DNA of 64,000 nucleotides from NCBI RefSeq assembly GCF_024679245.1, contig NC_090189.1, positions 36,712,889 to 36,776,888 of the forward strand. The letters run 5' to 3'. Shown piece by piece: positions 32,451 to 42,574 of the stretch; position 1 is the stretch's first letter, and every line of letters begins with the position of its first letter. A program made the translations under genes and the position numbers. Origin of the DNA: Pseudorasbora parva. Taxonomy: Eukaryota > Chordata > Actinopteri > Cypriniformes > Gobionidae. The notes under the pieces were generated by a model. The model made no database searches and was not told where the DNA came from. It worked only from the letters and a program-made list of their open reading frames with translations.

Positions 32451-33350
32451 GCATACACATAGAACATTTTTAACTTTCATTATTCAATTCAATTGACTGA
32501 TTGTTAGGCTGCATTAACTAGGTCAGCCGGAACCAGGAACACTTCCCATAACACCTGATGTACTCGTTACATCATAAAAAGAGTGGCATCTACGCTAATG
32601 TTGTCTCTCTGTTTATCCCGAGGTTTATCCCGGATCTGGGCCCTGTCCGGATCGGATGGTGGACCTGCCTGGACATGACCAGCTCATCCTGGAGTGTCTG
32701 CTGAGCCGTGTCAATTGGTGTCTCCTCTAAATTTGCCTCACTGGCACGACATGCTCAAAACCCGTCTTTGGCGCAATAATTCCGATCTTTCATGTATTCA
32801 TACTCTTGTGTAATCGACGCCCCATCCCATCATTTATTTCCAAATAAATCTGTCTCTTCCGTGATACCCTGAAATTTTGAATATTCCAATTTAATATGAT
32901 TTCTGACCTGTAAGGTTGCCAGAATAATAATCTTACACGGTGTGTTAATAGGCCAGAGGAGAACTGGCACCCCGACTGAGTCTGGTTTCTCCCAAGGTTT
33001 ATTTTTCTCCATCACGCCCTGATGGAGTTTTGGTTCCTTGCCACTGTTGCCTTTGGCTTGGCTTGCTCAGTTGGGGACACTAAAAATATGATTAAAGTTA
33101 TTCAACTTATTATACAAATAAAATGTATGAATTAGGTCTTATTTAATTCTATAAACTTAAATACTGATCTGCCAACATTGTTGCTATATGATAAATTAAA
33201 ATAAGCTGATAACATCACTGTTTTCTCTAGTACGACTGTACAGCCAAATCTAATTTTGTCACAATATTATCCTGTTTGACACTGTGAAGCTGCTTTGACA
33301 CAATCATGATTGTAAAAGCACTATATAAATAAAGCTGATTGATTGATTGA
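32451..33350 (+). other. L2 3' untranslated region and tail
   Basis: Non-coding. Contains 'TGTGAAGCTGCTTTGACACA' followed by a GTAAAAGCACTATATAAATAAA stretch and GATTGATTGATTGA, a known fish L2 3' end, directly before the outer hAT resumes. AATAAA at about 33328 could act as poly(A) signal. Confidence 0.75.
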
Positions 33351-33706
33351 TATTGCAACACAATTACCCCGTTGTAAAAAAATACATTGAGTTAACAAAT
33401 ATCTGTGAATATTTAATAGTAATTGATCAATGTTTATATAGGAGAAAAAGCTTAAAAATGTTATCATATAAAGTGATCTCTTCAGAAGAACTTTTTGATT
33501 GCCTAGACTTTCAAAAGACAGACAAAAAAAAATTATATAAAAAATATCTAATTGACAGTATATGCAGCGTTTTTCCCCCGTTGTATTGAAAATAGCATTG
33601 AATATCGATGTGACATGTTTTGACTCCACCCCTCAAAGAATCGGAATCGAGAATCGAAAAGAATCGGAATCGAAAGTAAGTATCGGAATCAGAATCGTTC
33701 AAATCA

Positions 33707-34215
33707 CGCGGTGGATACAATCAGTTCGTAACTCTGCTTCAGCTGTGCGATTACCTAACGAGCCGACCACAATTACATGATTACAATTTAATCTTTAATG
33801 CAGCAAGAAAGAAAACGAAAGAGTGATATCTTGAAGTTCTGTTTGCAGCTAATATCAAACTGCAGAAATTTTGCAAATTGTTGCGCCTCCAGTTCGTGTT
33901 GTAAATGGATAATCTATTCCAAAGAGTGTAGCTCCTCTTTTATTAATTTAACTATTTGGTCATTAATTTACTTGTTTCACATTTTGATAAGAATTTTGTA
34001 GTGTATATAGTGTAATAGTACATTTGTAATGAAAAATCCAAGTATTTACTAACTTCTTGTTGTTTTAGATGCCTTACAAGGGACGGTGCAAAACTGGCTC
34101 CATTACGCCCCTGAAAGGCTTAGGACATTGATCATGATGGAAACCCCTACATTTGGAGTATTCCAAATATTTCATTCTTTCTTCTAGTTTCTTTCTTTCA
34201 ATAAGTATTGTCCCA
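33707..34215 (+). repeat. Repeat copy A, partial relative of the micro-ORF locus
   Basis: Aligns with 44340-45065. Shared blocks include TTTAATCTTTAATGCAGCAAG, CCAGTTCGTGTTGTAAATGG and the acceptor TTCTTGTTGTTTTAG before an exon-like segment at 34069. Here the exon has lost about ten codons present at 44907 and is otherwise diverged. It directly abuts the truncated end of the outer hAT. Confidence 0.7.
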
Positions 34216-34690
34216 TTACTAGTGTTGGAAATGTTACTTTAAAAAAAGTAATGTTATAGTTACTCACTACTTGTTCCAAAAAGTAACTGAGTTAGTAACT
34301 GAATTACTCTATAATAAAAGTAACTCGTTACCAGGGAAAGTAACTATTTGCGTTACTGTAAAAAAAAAAAGTTGCTATAAGTCATAGAATTTAGATTTTT
34401 TAACCTGTTTTCACAAGTGCGTTGAAATGAGTAAGAGACAAGTGTAAGATGCCCCCAATATTAAATGATAAATGAATGAAATGGACACTAAATAGAATAA
34501 TTATTATTATAAAACATTGTATACTAATCTACACTATTTTAATGTTGCTGTGGGATAATGTGAGAGACACCTATCAAATTCAATACATTATTGTAAATAT
34601 CAGTAATATAGTGGAACAAGAAAACAAAATAGATTGTTTAGAACTGTAATATTTATTCCACAGACCCCAACTGGCAATCAAATAAATCTA
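34216..34690. repeat. Fragment of a TTACT-rich DNA element
   Basis: 'AGTGTTGGAAATGTTACTTT' and the following repeated GTAACT/AGTTACT motifs match a widespread fish inverted-repeat element type. No right end was found, because the DIRS element follows. Confidence 0.45.
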
Positions 34691-34700
34691 AAAATAAACA

Positions 34701-35312
34701 ATGCTCCTTAAGAAGACCCTTAAGAAGATAAAACTGTCACACAACTGGTATACAGTACTTTCCATCTTGCAGGCCTACCAGGCCGACCTCCTAAAGGAAT
34801 TAGATGAGGGAGAGGGGCCCTTCCCGGAGGATATTTTAGAGCTCCGGAAAGCTGCCGATCTGTCTCTCCGCATCACCAAGGAGACGGCCCATGCCATCGG
34901 CCACTCCATGAGTTCAATGGTGACTGTGGACAGACATCTTTGGTTAAATCTGTCGGGGATGAAAGAAAAGGATAAAACTTTCCTCTTAGATTCCCCGATT
35001 TCGCCTTCGGGTCTGTTCGGCGACGCCATTAATACTGTCGTCGACAGATTCCAGGCAAAAAAACAATCGGCAGCTTTCCGACAGTTCCTCCCTCATTGTC
35101 CTAAAGGGAAGGCTGTCCGAAGTGGGCTGCCTCAGCCGTCGGCTAGCTCCTCGCACTGGCAGGTGCAGAAGGAGAGCATCGCTTTTAGAGCCCCTCCTCC
35201 AGGAGCCTGGCAACAAAGGCGGCGCTCTCAGCAGCAACAGCAGTCTTCGAGGCCGAAGGGCGATCTGAGGAATGTCCTTCTCGCTAAGAAGGCTGCTGGA
35301 AAGAGGCCCTAG
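34701..35312 (+). pseudogene. DIRS gag-like ORF, C-terminal part
   Basis: An open frame of about 200 codons with LLKELDEGEGPFPEDILELR and LWLNLSGMKEKDKTFLLDSP, followed by a Gln/Arg/Ser-rich basic tail (RRRSQQQQQSSRPKG). This matches the C-terminal half of gag-like proteins from vertebrate DIRS elements. The N-terminal half is missing, so the ATG used by the open frame is not the native start. The protein would bind element RNA. Confidence 0.65.
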
Positions 35313-35350
35313 CCGCGTCAGGGCTTCTAAGAGCGGTCCCTCCCGCGCGG

Positions 35351-37112
35351 GTGCAACTGAGGTTGTTTTCCGTGCGGCGCTCTTGGGAAAATGATGTGGT
35401 AATCCCGCCATCACTGACGCTTCGGGCCACATCGTTTTCCCATGGGCAAGTGCTGTCCCAGTTGCCTCGAAAAAGACCTGTGACGGGACGGCACTTGTCC
35501 CCACACACCGAAAATCGTTGCCAGCTGCTCCCTGTTGGGGTTCCGTTTCAGGGGGCTGGGAACGAGATTCGAGTAACACCCGAGGTCAGCATCGAGAGGC
35601 TGATTCCCTTAGTAGATTATCTCGGCGCATGGAAATGCCTTCCGAATATATTAACATGGGTCCTGCGTACTGTAGAGATAGAATACAGACTGCAGTTCGA
35701 TCACCCCCCTCCAAAATTCAATGGGGTGACATGGACTGCAGTGGTGCCACAGCGGGTTTGGGTAATGGAACAAGAAGTAAAATCCTTGCTGGCAAAGGAA
35801 GCCATAGAAAAGGTTCCGATGTCGGAGAGGGAGGCCGGGTTCTACAGCACTTTATAGTTCCAAAAAAGGATGGAGGGCTTCGGACGATTTTAGATCTAAG
35901 GTATCTGAACCGGTCTCTGAAGAGATTCAGGTTCAAGATGTTAACTATCTCGAACATCGTGAGTCAGATCCAGCCCTAGGACTGGTTCGTCACGATAGAT
36001 TTATAAGACGCCTATTTCCATATATCCATTCTTCCATGCCACAGGAAGTTTCTGAGGTTCGCTTTCGGGGGCGAAGCGTACCAATATCGTGTACTTCCAT
36101 TCGGTCTAGCTCTTTCCCCTCGCACGTTCACGAAGTGCATGGATGCAGCTCTGGCTCCATTGAGACTTCAGGGCATTCGTGTACTGAATTATATCGACGA
36201 CTGGCTAATCCTGGCACAGTCGTACGAGATGGCAGTTCAACATCAAGATGTAGTTCTGTCACACATCCAGTGCTTGGGGCTGAGACTCAACACGAAAAAG
36301 AGTGTGTTGCAGCCGGCCCAGAAGACGAGTTTTCTGGGGGTTTTATGGGATTCGATTTCAATGCAGGCACAATTGTCCCCCGCGCGAATCGAGACCACTC
36401 TAGCGGTAGGGGCACCTAGCGGCAGCGTCCAACGTTATTCCCTTCGGGCCTGTTGTACATGAGGGCCCTGCAGTGGTGGCTAAAGACCAGGGGGTTCTCC
36501 CCCAAGGGGAACCCTTTTCGTATGATCAGAGTTGCGCGCAAATGCCTTCGGGCTCTAGTCATATGGAAGAAAATCTGGTTTATATCCCAGGGACCAGTGC
36601 TGGGAGATTCATGTTGCCGGAAGACCGTTTCAACAGATGCATCCCTCACTGGTTGGGGCGCGGTCATGGAAGGCCGCTTTGCGAGAGGTCCGTGGGAGGA
36701 CAGTCATTCCTCCTGGCAAATAAATTGTCTGGAGATGATGGCGGTCTACGAAGCTCTGAGGAGTTTTTTCCTGGATCTCCGCGGACACTACGTTCTGGTC
36801 CGCACCGACAATATGGCAGTCGTGGCATACCTGAACCGCCAAGGGGGGTTGAGGTTGCGCCCTCTGTGCAGACTGGCGCATCTCATCCTCCTTTGGTCAC
36901 AAGAGAAATTGTTATCCCTCAGGGCAATGTACATCTCGGCAATACAAAATCAGGGGGAGGAGGGACCTTCTGTCACAGGAAGGGGGCACAATATTCCTCC
37001 CCCGGCCAGAAATATGGAACCTGTGGGTCTGGCCCCTGAGGGGGCCAGGTACCAGGAGGCTGGACTACCAGCAGATGTAATAGAGACCTTACTCAAGGGC
37101 TCCGTCAACTAG
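35351..37112 (+). pseudogene. DIRS reverse transcriptase and RNase H, frameshifted
   Basis: Spread over three frames. First QRVWVMEQEVKSLLAKEAIE, then FIVPKKDGGLRTILDLRYLN (about 35850-35910), then the palm motif LNYIDDWLILAQS with an intact YIDD (about 36190), then RNase H segments TVSTDASLTGWGAVM (about 36625-36670), INCLEMMAVYEAL and VRTDNMAVVAYLN. After SAIQNQGEEG the sequence jumps to PPPARNMEPVGLAPEGA, skipping the methyltransferase-like domain seen in the other copy. RT makes the circular DNA intermediate of DIRS elements. Confidence 0.8.
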
Positions 37113-37515
37113 GAGATTGTACAGCCTCAAGTGGAATGTGTTCGTCACTTGGTGTAGGGAACGTGAGGTGGACCCAGTTAACTGCCCGGTGGCTTCAGTG
37201 CTGGAGTTCCTCCAAAATCGTTTCTCTGCAGGACTCAAGGTGTACGTGGCTGCCATTGGGGCTTTCCACACTCCTTTGGGTGATGGGCCGTTGGGTAGGC
37301 ACCAGTTGGTTGTACGTTTCCTCCGCGGGGCTAGGAGGATGAGGCCTGTAGGGGCACACTCCACCAGGGGCATGGCCTCTTCGGTGGCGCTTCTTTCTGG
37401 CTTTCCAATGCAGGATATCTGTGAGGTGGCTGGTTGGGCCACTCAGCACACATTTATACGGATTTACAGCCTACACCTCCCTGCGACTCCCGCCGCTATG
37501 GTGCTCCAGTCCTAA
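37113..37515 (+). pseudogene. DIRS tyrosine recombinase, core deleted
   Basis: A 132-codon frame: SLKWNVFVTWCREREVDPVN, FLRGARRMRP, then directly VGAHSTRGMASSVALL (the H-x-x-R motif) and IRIYSLHL (probable nucleophile Tyr). The intact relative at 61419-62500 has some 190 residues between RRMRP and the AHSTR motif, including the first catalytic Arg. These are gone here, so integration activity must be lost. Confidence 0.8.
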
Positions 37516-37576
37516 TTGTGCCTGGTTTCCAGCTTCACATTAGGGCAGGCATACCCTTGGTGTGGCCTAGTGGGTA

Positions 37577-37945
37577 CTCGTTCCCCAAATTCGTCATTTC
37601 GACACAGTGCGAAGTTCCCTCGATATAGGGAACGTCTGGGGTTATGTATATAACCCTTGTTCAAGCACTTGTAACGAGCACTGGGTCTCGTCACCACACC
37701 GCGTATCGCCTGAGAGCGTTTTGCTTCATCGCTATAATTGACGCTACTATGCGCTGGCCTCCCCTTTATAGCTTCCGGTTATGCCGTCACATCTACGTCA
37801 TGACGTAACACCAATCAGGATTGGACTAGTTTCATTCATACTTCAGATGCGTTGATGCTTAGGGAGCATCCCCAAATTCGTCGTTTCGACACAGTGCTCG
37901 TTCCCTCTCGGGGAACAAGGGTTATATACATAACCCGAGACATTA
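37577..37945 (+). repeat. DIRS right-end terminal repeats
   Basis: Two imperfect direct copies of CCCCAAATTCGTC-TTTCGACACAGTGC (from 37584 and 37870) are each followed by a GTTCCCTC...GGGAAC hairpin and a GGTTAT-TAT-TAACCC palindrome. This fits the internal complementary region plus terminal repeat of DIRS elements, which template circle closure. Confidence 0.7.
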
Positions 37946-38230
37946 TCTCAACAGCCCAGCCTCCTGGGTTAAAATGCCACTGGGTTAATTTAACCCAGCA
38001 TGTGTTTTGTCCAATATTTACCCAGCGCCTAGTTGCCAATTGGGTTGTTTTTAACCCAGCCATTTTTAGAGTGTTGATCTATTTTTCTGTATTGAAATAA
38101 CATTATTTCAGGGTGCAAACCTGATGAAAAATCAATGTTAAAGCTCAACATTGATTCAATGATATTTCAGTCGAAGCATTAACATTGTTTAAACGTTATT
38201 CACTGTTTGTCTGCTCTCTGGGAAGTGTAT
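37946..38230. repeat. Two MITE fragments
   Basis: 37950-38075 has repeated AACCCAGC/TTGGGTT motifs of a fish inverted-repeat MITE. 38080-38222 matches the right end of the TA-flanked element at 42575-45736 (AACATTATTTCAGGGTGCAAA to TTTGTCTGCTCTCTGGG). Confidence 0.6.
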
Positions 38231-38824
38231 TTCAGACAGGACCACTCTGTCAAAAAATCCCATAGACAAAGTTAATAATAATAATAATTTTTTATTTGAA
38301 TGTTTAGTAAGATACATTGGATCAACGGTTGCGGTTGAGAGTACCCTGCGCGAAATGGCTGCCACTTCTCACCGATGAGCTGCAGAGGCTATCAGCAACC
38401 TTGCATCTTGAAAAATGTATTCAAACCTCCTATTGATAATGGCATCTACCAGTGGTTTACAGTGATGAAGTTTTGCCTCATGCTTCATCTGCTCCATTTT
38501 ATTGATAAGAATTGATATTTTGTTGGCACCAACACTCCTGTGTAGGCCATTTTATCGGATTGTAGTACGTCAAGGGCCTTGGCCAGGGGCGCCATAACCT
38601 TAAAGACGCACAGGAAAGACAAAGAATAAATAACAATTACTCAAAATAAATAATATAAGTTTTCTTATTTATAATCATCATCGTTCTAATAAGTAATAGT
38701 AGTAGTTTAACATTCCCTGTAAATTCCTTACACTACTAAGGTCAGTTAGAGGTACGTGGTTGCCTTAATGTTCAGATAGATACGTGGAATACAGCACGAA
38801 CACCAGTTAACTGAAATACATATC
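38231..38824. other. No gene recognised
   Basis: Mostly unique-looking AT-rich DNA with an (AAT)n start at 38274-38288 followed by TTTTTTATTTG, possibly a further LINE tail. No supported gene. Confidence 0.4.
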
Positions 38825-39186
38825 TGTGATAAAGTTCGTGATTGGGAAGGAAGAGGACAAGGGGTCGGCTTGACTGCTGACGCTTTTATTCAAAATAATA
38901 ACTCAATATTGTACACTCTCAGCGAGTGTCTATTTCTCTCAGTCACTTCCGGGTTCCGGTTCAACATCCGCTTCCGGGTCAACGTGCTCAGTGTCCTCAG
39001 TGTCAGCGTGTAGCGTCAGCAGTCCCTCTCTCTCTCTCTCTCTCTCTTGCCTCCGATTCCACAGGCGTTTTATCCTCTCCCCACGTCCATCACTGGAACA
39101 AGATACAGGTGTTATCAATCTGCGTCCAACCCACTCACTTACCGCTCGTCCCGCGGCTCTCTCCCACTGCAAACCTCGCTGAACCA
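38825..39186 (-). repeat. Gmr1-like 3' LTR, first ~19 bases missing
   Basis: Begins TGTGATAAAG on the plus strand and matches 46285-46641. It stops at CTCGCTGAACCA, where the other LTR continues to TTGCCACA. It contains a CT microsatellite (39028-39049) and, on the element strand, an AATAAA signal near 38889. Confidence 0.85.
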
Positions 39187-40114
39187 ACAAATTCTCCCTG
39201 GATAGCCGCCCCAGTGTGTGGAGTTTTGTTCGCAAGTCCAGCACATATTGAATTTCATTTTTCGCCAAAGAAGGTCCCTCCTCCCAAGTTTCTCGCAGGA
39301 CATCCACCACCCCCCGCGGCTGGCGTCCGTAGAGAAGCTCAAAGGGGGAAAACCCCGTGGAGGCTTGCGGGACCTCCCGCACGGCGAATAAGAGGGGCTC
39401 TAACCACCTGTCCCAATTTTTGGCGTCTTGGTACGAACTTATGGTTTTAAGCGTGCGATTAAACCGTTCAACCAAGCCATCCGTTTGTGGGTGATAGATG
39501 CTTGTTCGAATGGATTTAATGCCCAGTAACCCGTACAGTTCGCGTAATGTACGTGACATAAACGGCGTGCCTTGATCAGTGAGGATTTCTTTCGGAACCC
39601 CCACCCGGGAGATGAGTCGAAACAGTGCGTCTGCAACACTCTTCGCCGAAATGTTGCGGAGGGCCACTGCTTCTGGATATCGTGTTGCGTAGTCCACGAT
39701 AACTAACGCAAAACGATGTCCGTGTGCGGATCGCTCTAATGGCCCGATGAGATCCATCCCAATTCTCTCGAAGGGGACCTGCATTAATGGGAGGGGGCGC
39801 AATGGCGCTTTTGGACCGGCCAGTGGATTTACCAACTGACATTCCGGACAAGACGCGCACCACCTGCGCACGTTGTCATGAATGCCTGGCCCAAAAAATC
39901 GGGTCATGAGGCGATTCAGTGTGGCCGCCTGTCCCAAGTGGCCCGCCATTGGATTGGAGTGAGCCGCCCGGAAAAGCATTTCCCGGCGGCTCTTAGGAAC
40001 TAATAATTGGGTTGTATCTACCTTTGTCCGAGTGTCTTGGGTCACTTGATACAACCGGTCTTTTAGTATGGCGAAATAGAGATAGGTGACGGGCAAGGCG
40101 GGTTTTTGAGGGTC
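39187..40114 (-). pseudogene. Gmr1-like integrase, fused into LTR
   Basis: The minus-strand frame (open 40096-38939) shows an HHCC finger (AAHSNPMAGHLGQ...CASCPEC), the integrase core MDLIGPLE (Asp), TDQGTPFMS (Asp) and HPQTDGLVERFN (Glu), then TGFSPFELLYGRQPRG. After LHTLGRLSREN the frame runs without a stop into the LTR, so its last ~75 codons are translated LTR. The domain normally continues into a linker and RT, all deleted. A TGA at 40115-40117 separates it in frame from the protease. Confidence 0.85.
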
Positions 40115-40863
40115 TCATCTTGACTGCTCCAGAGGGAAGTCATCGCGGTCCGAGAGAATCAGTCTCTCGATCCCGCTCGTTTCCTCTGAAGCCGTCCCCA
40201 ATGGTCCCGTCTCCGTCTCCCCAAGCTGCACTCGCGCCATCCCTATCCTAGCCTTTTTTCCCCAAGCGGCATTCGCACATAACGACCCCAATAAAACCGC
40301 AAATGCGGGCCAATTCGTCCCTAAAATTAGCGGATGCCGGAGGTGAGGACTAACCGCCACCTCTACACTATGTTTTTCTCCCCTAAACTGAATCGTGATT
40401 GGGACAACCGGGTATTCCACCACATCCCCGTGCACACACCACACCTTAACCATGCGGCTTGTATCCAATGCCCTAGGCTGCATCAGGCTTTGATGGATTG
40501 AGGTTTGGTTACATCCTGAATCCACCAAGGCCTGATATGTACCCCCCTTGATACTCACAGGAATTTGGTACTCTCCTGCTTGATCGGGGGTGGCCTGCGG
40601 GAAGTCCGGAACCCGGATCATTGTCCCGATGTCCATCATCGGACACCGGTCCACAAAATGATCCGGGTCCCCGCAACGCCAACAGGCCAGCCCAGCGGCG
40701 GGGAGTGGGTTGGAGAATGGACGTGGAGGGGGAGTGGAACCGGAAGCATTATCCCCCATCAGCCCCGCCCCCCTGGGCGGGGCCCTCGAACTCCCGAACT
40801 GCCAAGGGCCCATTCCGCCCTGGCCTCTGGGGGGAATGCGAGGAGGGCCCGGAGGGCGGGACC
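40115..40863 (-). pseudogene. Gmr1-like nucleocapsid knuckle and protease
   Basis: A Pro/Gly/Arg-rich linker, CWRCGDPDHFVDRC (CCHC knuckle, about 40650-40690), then protease ALVDSGCNQTSI (D-S-G active site, about 40515-40550) and HPLILGTNWP. It ends ERLILSDRDDFPLEQSR followed by TGA at 40115. In-frame homology continues after the stop into integrase, so the stop is a nonsense change (CGA to TGA is plausible). The upstream edge is cut by the hAT insertion at 40864; codons beyond that point are hAT sequence. Confidence 0.8.
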
Positions 40864-42338
40864 TAGGGTTGGGCATCGTTTTGATTTGAACGATTCTGAT
40901 TCCGATTCTTACTTTCGATTCCGGTTCTTTTCGATTCTCGATTCCGATTCTTTGAGGGGTGGAGTCAAAACATGTCACATCGATATTCAATGCTATTTTC
41001 AATACAACGGGGGAAAACGCTGCATATACTGTCAATTAGATATTTTTTATATAATTTTTTTTTTGTCTGTCTTTTGAAAGTCTAGGCAATCAAACATTTC
41101 TTCTGAAGAGATCACTTTATATGATAAAGCTTTTAAGCTTTTTCTCATATATAAACATTGATCAATTACTATTAAAATTATCTCACAAATATTTGTTAAC
41201 TCAATGTATTTTTTACAACGGGGTAATTGTGTTGCAATAGTTTACACACAGCACAAGTAAGCTTGATTTTGAATGGTAAATTGAATAAACAAAGATACAT
41301 ATTACAAAAAAATAGCACAAATAAATACAATAGAATAAAAGATATAAATGAAATAGACTGCTTTATTTTTTCAGGTAGGTCTAACATTCAGGTAAGAAAC
41401 TGAATAAAAAAACGCAAAGTGGCTAAATAAATTTAAAATAACATTGGATAATGTTTTTGCAAAAAATTAAATAGTTTCATATAAAACCATTAAAGTTACA
41501 CGCGTTGATCAGTCAAGAGCAGTGTGATCGTTTGTCTTTTTGTAGTTTGACTTTGAATAACAAATGACTGCTGTCCCTTTAAGAACTGCCTCACTCAATG
41601 ATCCTGAACACTGTTCCTGTTACTCAGTCTTAAACAATTCAGGAAGAAATGAAGAATATGTTTACATACTGTTCAAAATGTGCACTGAGAATTTGTTTGA
41701 GTGTATTTGACCAATAATAAGCTGTAAAAAGAAGCGAATATTTGCACTTGTATGTCAGGGGCGGCTTTATTACGGTAGGCTATGTGTGTGCGTGCGCTTC
41801 AGATGTGAGCTTGAAATCTGCGGGGATTCGTAGAATTATGTGCAATCCCGCGCGAAATTCAGACCGATCACACACACTAACACTAACACGCTGTCGTAAG
41901 GAAAAGTCCAGCAGAACGCGCGTCCGTCGTGTTCAGAGGTTAACCGGCTGAATGAGAATATGCGGCTGCTGGTCAACTCGCTGTCGGTCAGAGAGGAGAG
42001 GAGAGGACAGCAGCTGGGATCGATTGTGTAGGCTGAGCAGGCTATCGTATCTTTTCAGATATTTCAGTATCGATATTTTTGACAACACTAGTTGCACTGT
42101 GCCGACCCAGGCTTTTAAAAGTGAAATAAATCCACACTTCAGAGCCGCTTACCGGGCTTCCATGACTATAAGAACAAGCGGGCGCGCAAGCACCGGAAAT
42201 CAGGTGGCCATGGAAACCAAAACTTGCGCGCTTGGAACCGAAGATCGGAACCGAAAATAAATTTTCTAAACGATTCCAATGGAATCGTTATTTTTTAAAC
42301 GGTTCCAAGTTAGAACCGGTTCTCGATGCCCAACCCTA
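40864..42338. mobile_element. Complete 1475-bp hAT element
   Basis: The ends TAGGGTTGGGCATCG and CGATGCCCAACCCTA are perfect 15-bp inverted repeats, flanked by the 8-bp duplication GCGGGACC (40856-40863 and 42339-42346). Inside, repeated GATTC/GAATC motifs (cgattccgattctt) occupy the left subterminal region. No transposase frame. It is the same family as the split copy at 16549-33706 and serves as its undisrupted reference. Confidence 0.93.
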
Positions 42339-42346
42339 GCGGGACC

Positions 42347-42572
42347 TAGGGAGAGGGACAGGGCGAGAGAGAGAGACAGAGGGGGGAGAGAGAGAGGAAG
42401 AAGTTAGTAGGGGGTCGCCGACCCCAGGGCACGCCACCAGGTTGATGGCCGTTTCCAGCGACGTGGGCCGGTGGCACTGGACCCACTTGGCTCTTTTCTT
42501 CGGAAGCCGAGCGATGAATTGCTCCAGCACCACCAGATCGACAATGTGGTCCACGTCGCTTCCGCCGGCCAA
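42347..42572 (-). pseudogene. Gmr1-like gag, SCAN-like C-terminal capsid
   Basis: On the minus strand, after a broken start, DLVVLEQFIARLPKKRAKWV is followed by QCHRPTSLETAINLVA. This is the helix pattern of the SCAN domain of vertebrate zinc-finger proteins, which is established to derive from the capsid of a Gmr1-like Gypsy element. It continues the gag of 45739-46242, from which it is separated by the TA-flanked insertion. Downstream comes Arg/Pro-rich linker up to the hAT edge. Confidence 0.75.
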
Positions 42573-42574
42573 TA

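Larger units (their letters stand above)
17709..33350 (+). mobile_element. Near full-length L2/CR1-type LINE, heavily nested
   Basis: 5' region from about 17709; ORF1 with Cys-rich start and esterase domain (18105-18965); ORF2 endonuclease (19206-19940), RT (21640-24122), C-terminus (31848-32127), then 3'UTR ending in 'AGCACTATATAAATAAAGCT' plus (GATT)n at 33350. Removing the nested insertions gives a roughly 6-kb element, normal for the family. It carries stops and frameshifts in both ORFs, so it is inactive, but its identity to the 8.7-11.5 kb copy suggests modest age. Confidence 0.85.
16549..33706. mobile_element. hAT element in two pieces, split by an L2 LINE
   Basis: The left piece 16549-17708 starts TAGGGTTGGGCATCG, the same terminus as the complete element at 40864-42338, and matches its reverse complement to TGTGCTGTGTGTAAGCTATTG. 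The right piece 33351-33706 resumes at TATTGCAACACAATTACCCC and continues to TCGTTCAAATCA, where the last ~20 bases of the terminus are missing. The two pieces are contiguous in the reference copy. The pentamer TATTG at the break is duplicated (17704-17708 and 33351-33355). Left flank CTCACTAT would be the 8-bp target duplication, but its partner is lost. No transposase frame remains. Confidence 0.85.
34691..37945 (+). mobile_element. DIRS-type retroelement 1, internally deleted
   Basis: Plus-strand DIRS element: gag-like ORF, RT/RNase H and tyrosine recombinase remnants in order, ending in the complex terminal repeats at 37577-37945. Compared with the second DIRS at 61-64 kb it lacks the methyltransferase-like region after RNase H and about 190 residues of the recombinase. 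Several frame changes make it inactive. The left terminal repeat was not found. Confidence 0.8.

Noticed and set aside
35351..36667. Overlapping frames read as separate host genes
   Set aside because: They are frameshifted pieces of one DIRS RT/RNase H with motifs in order.
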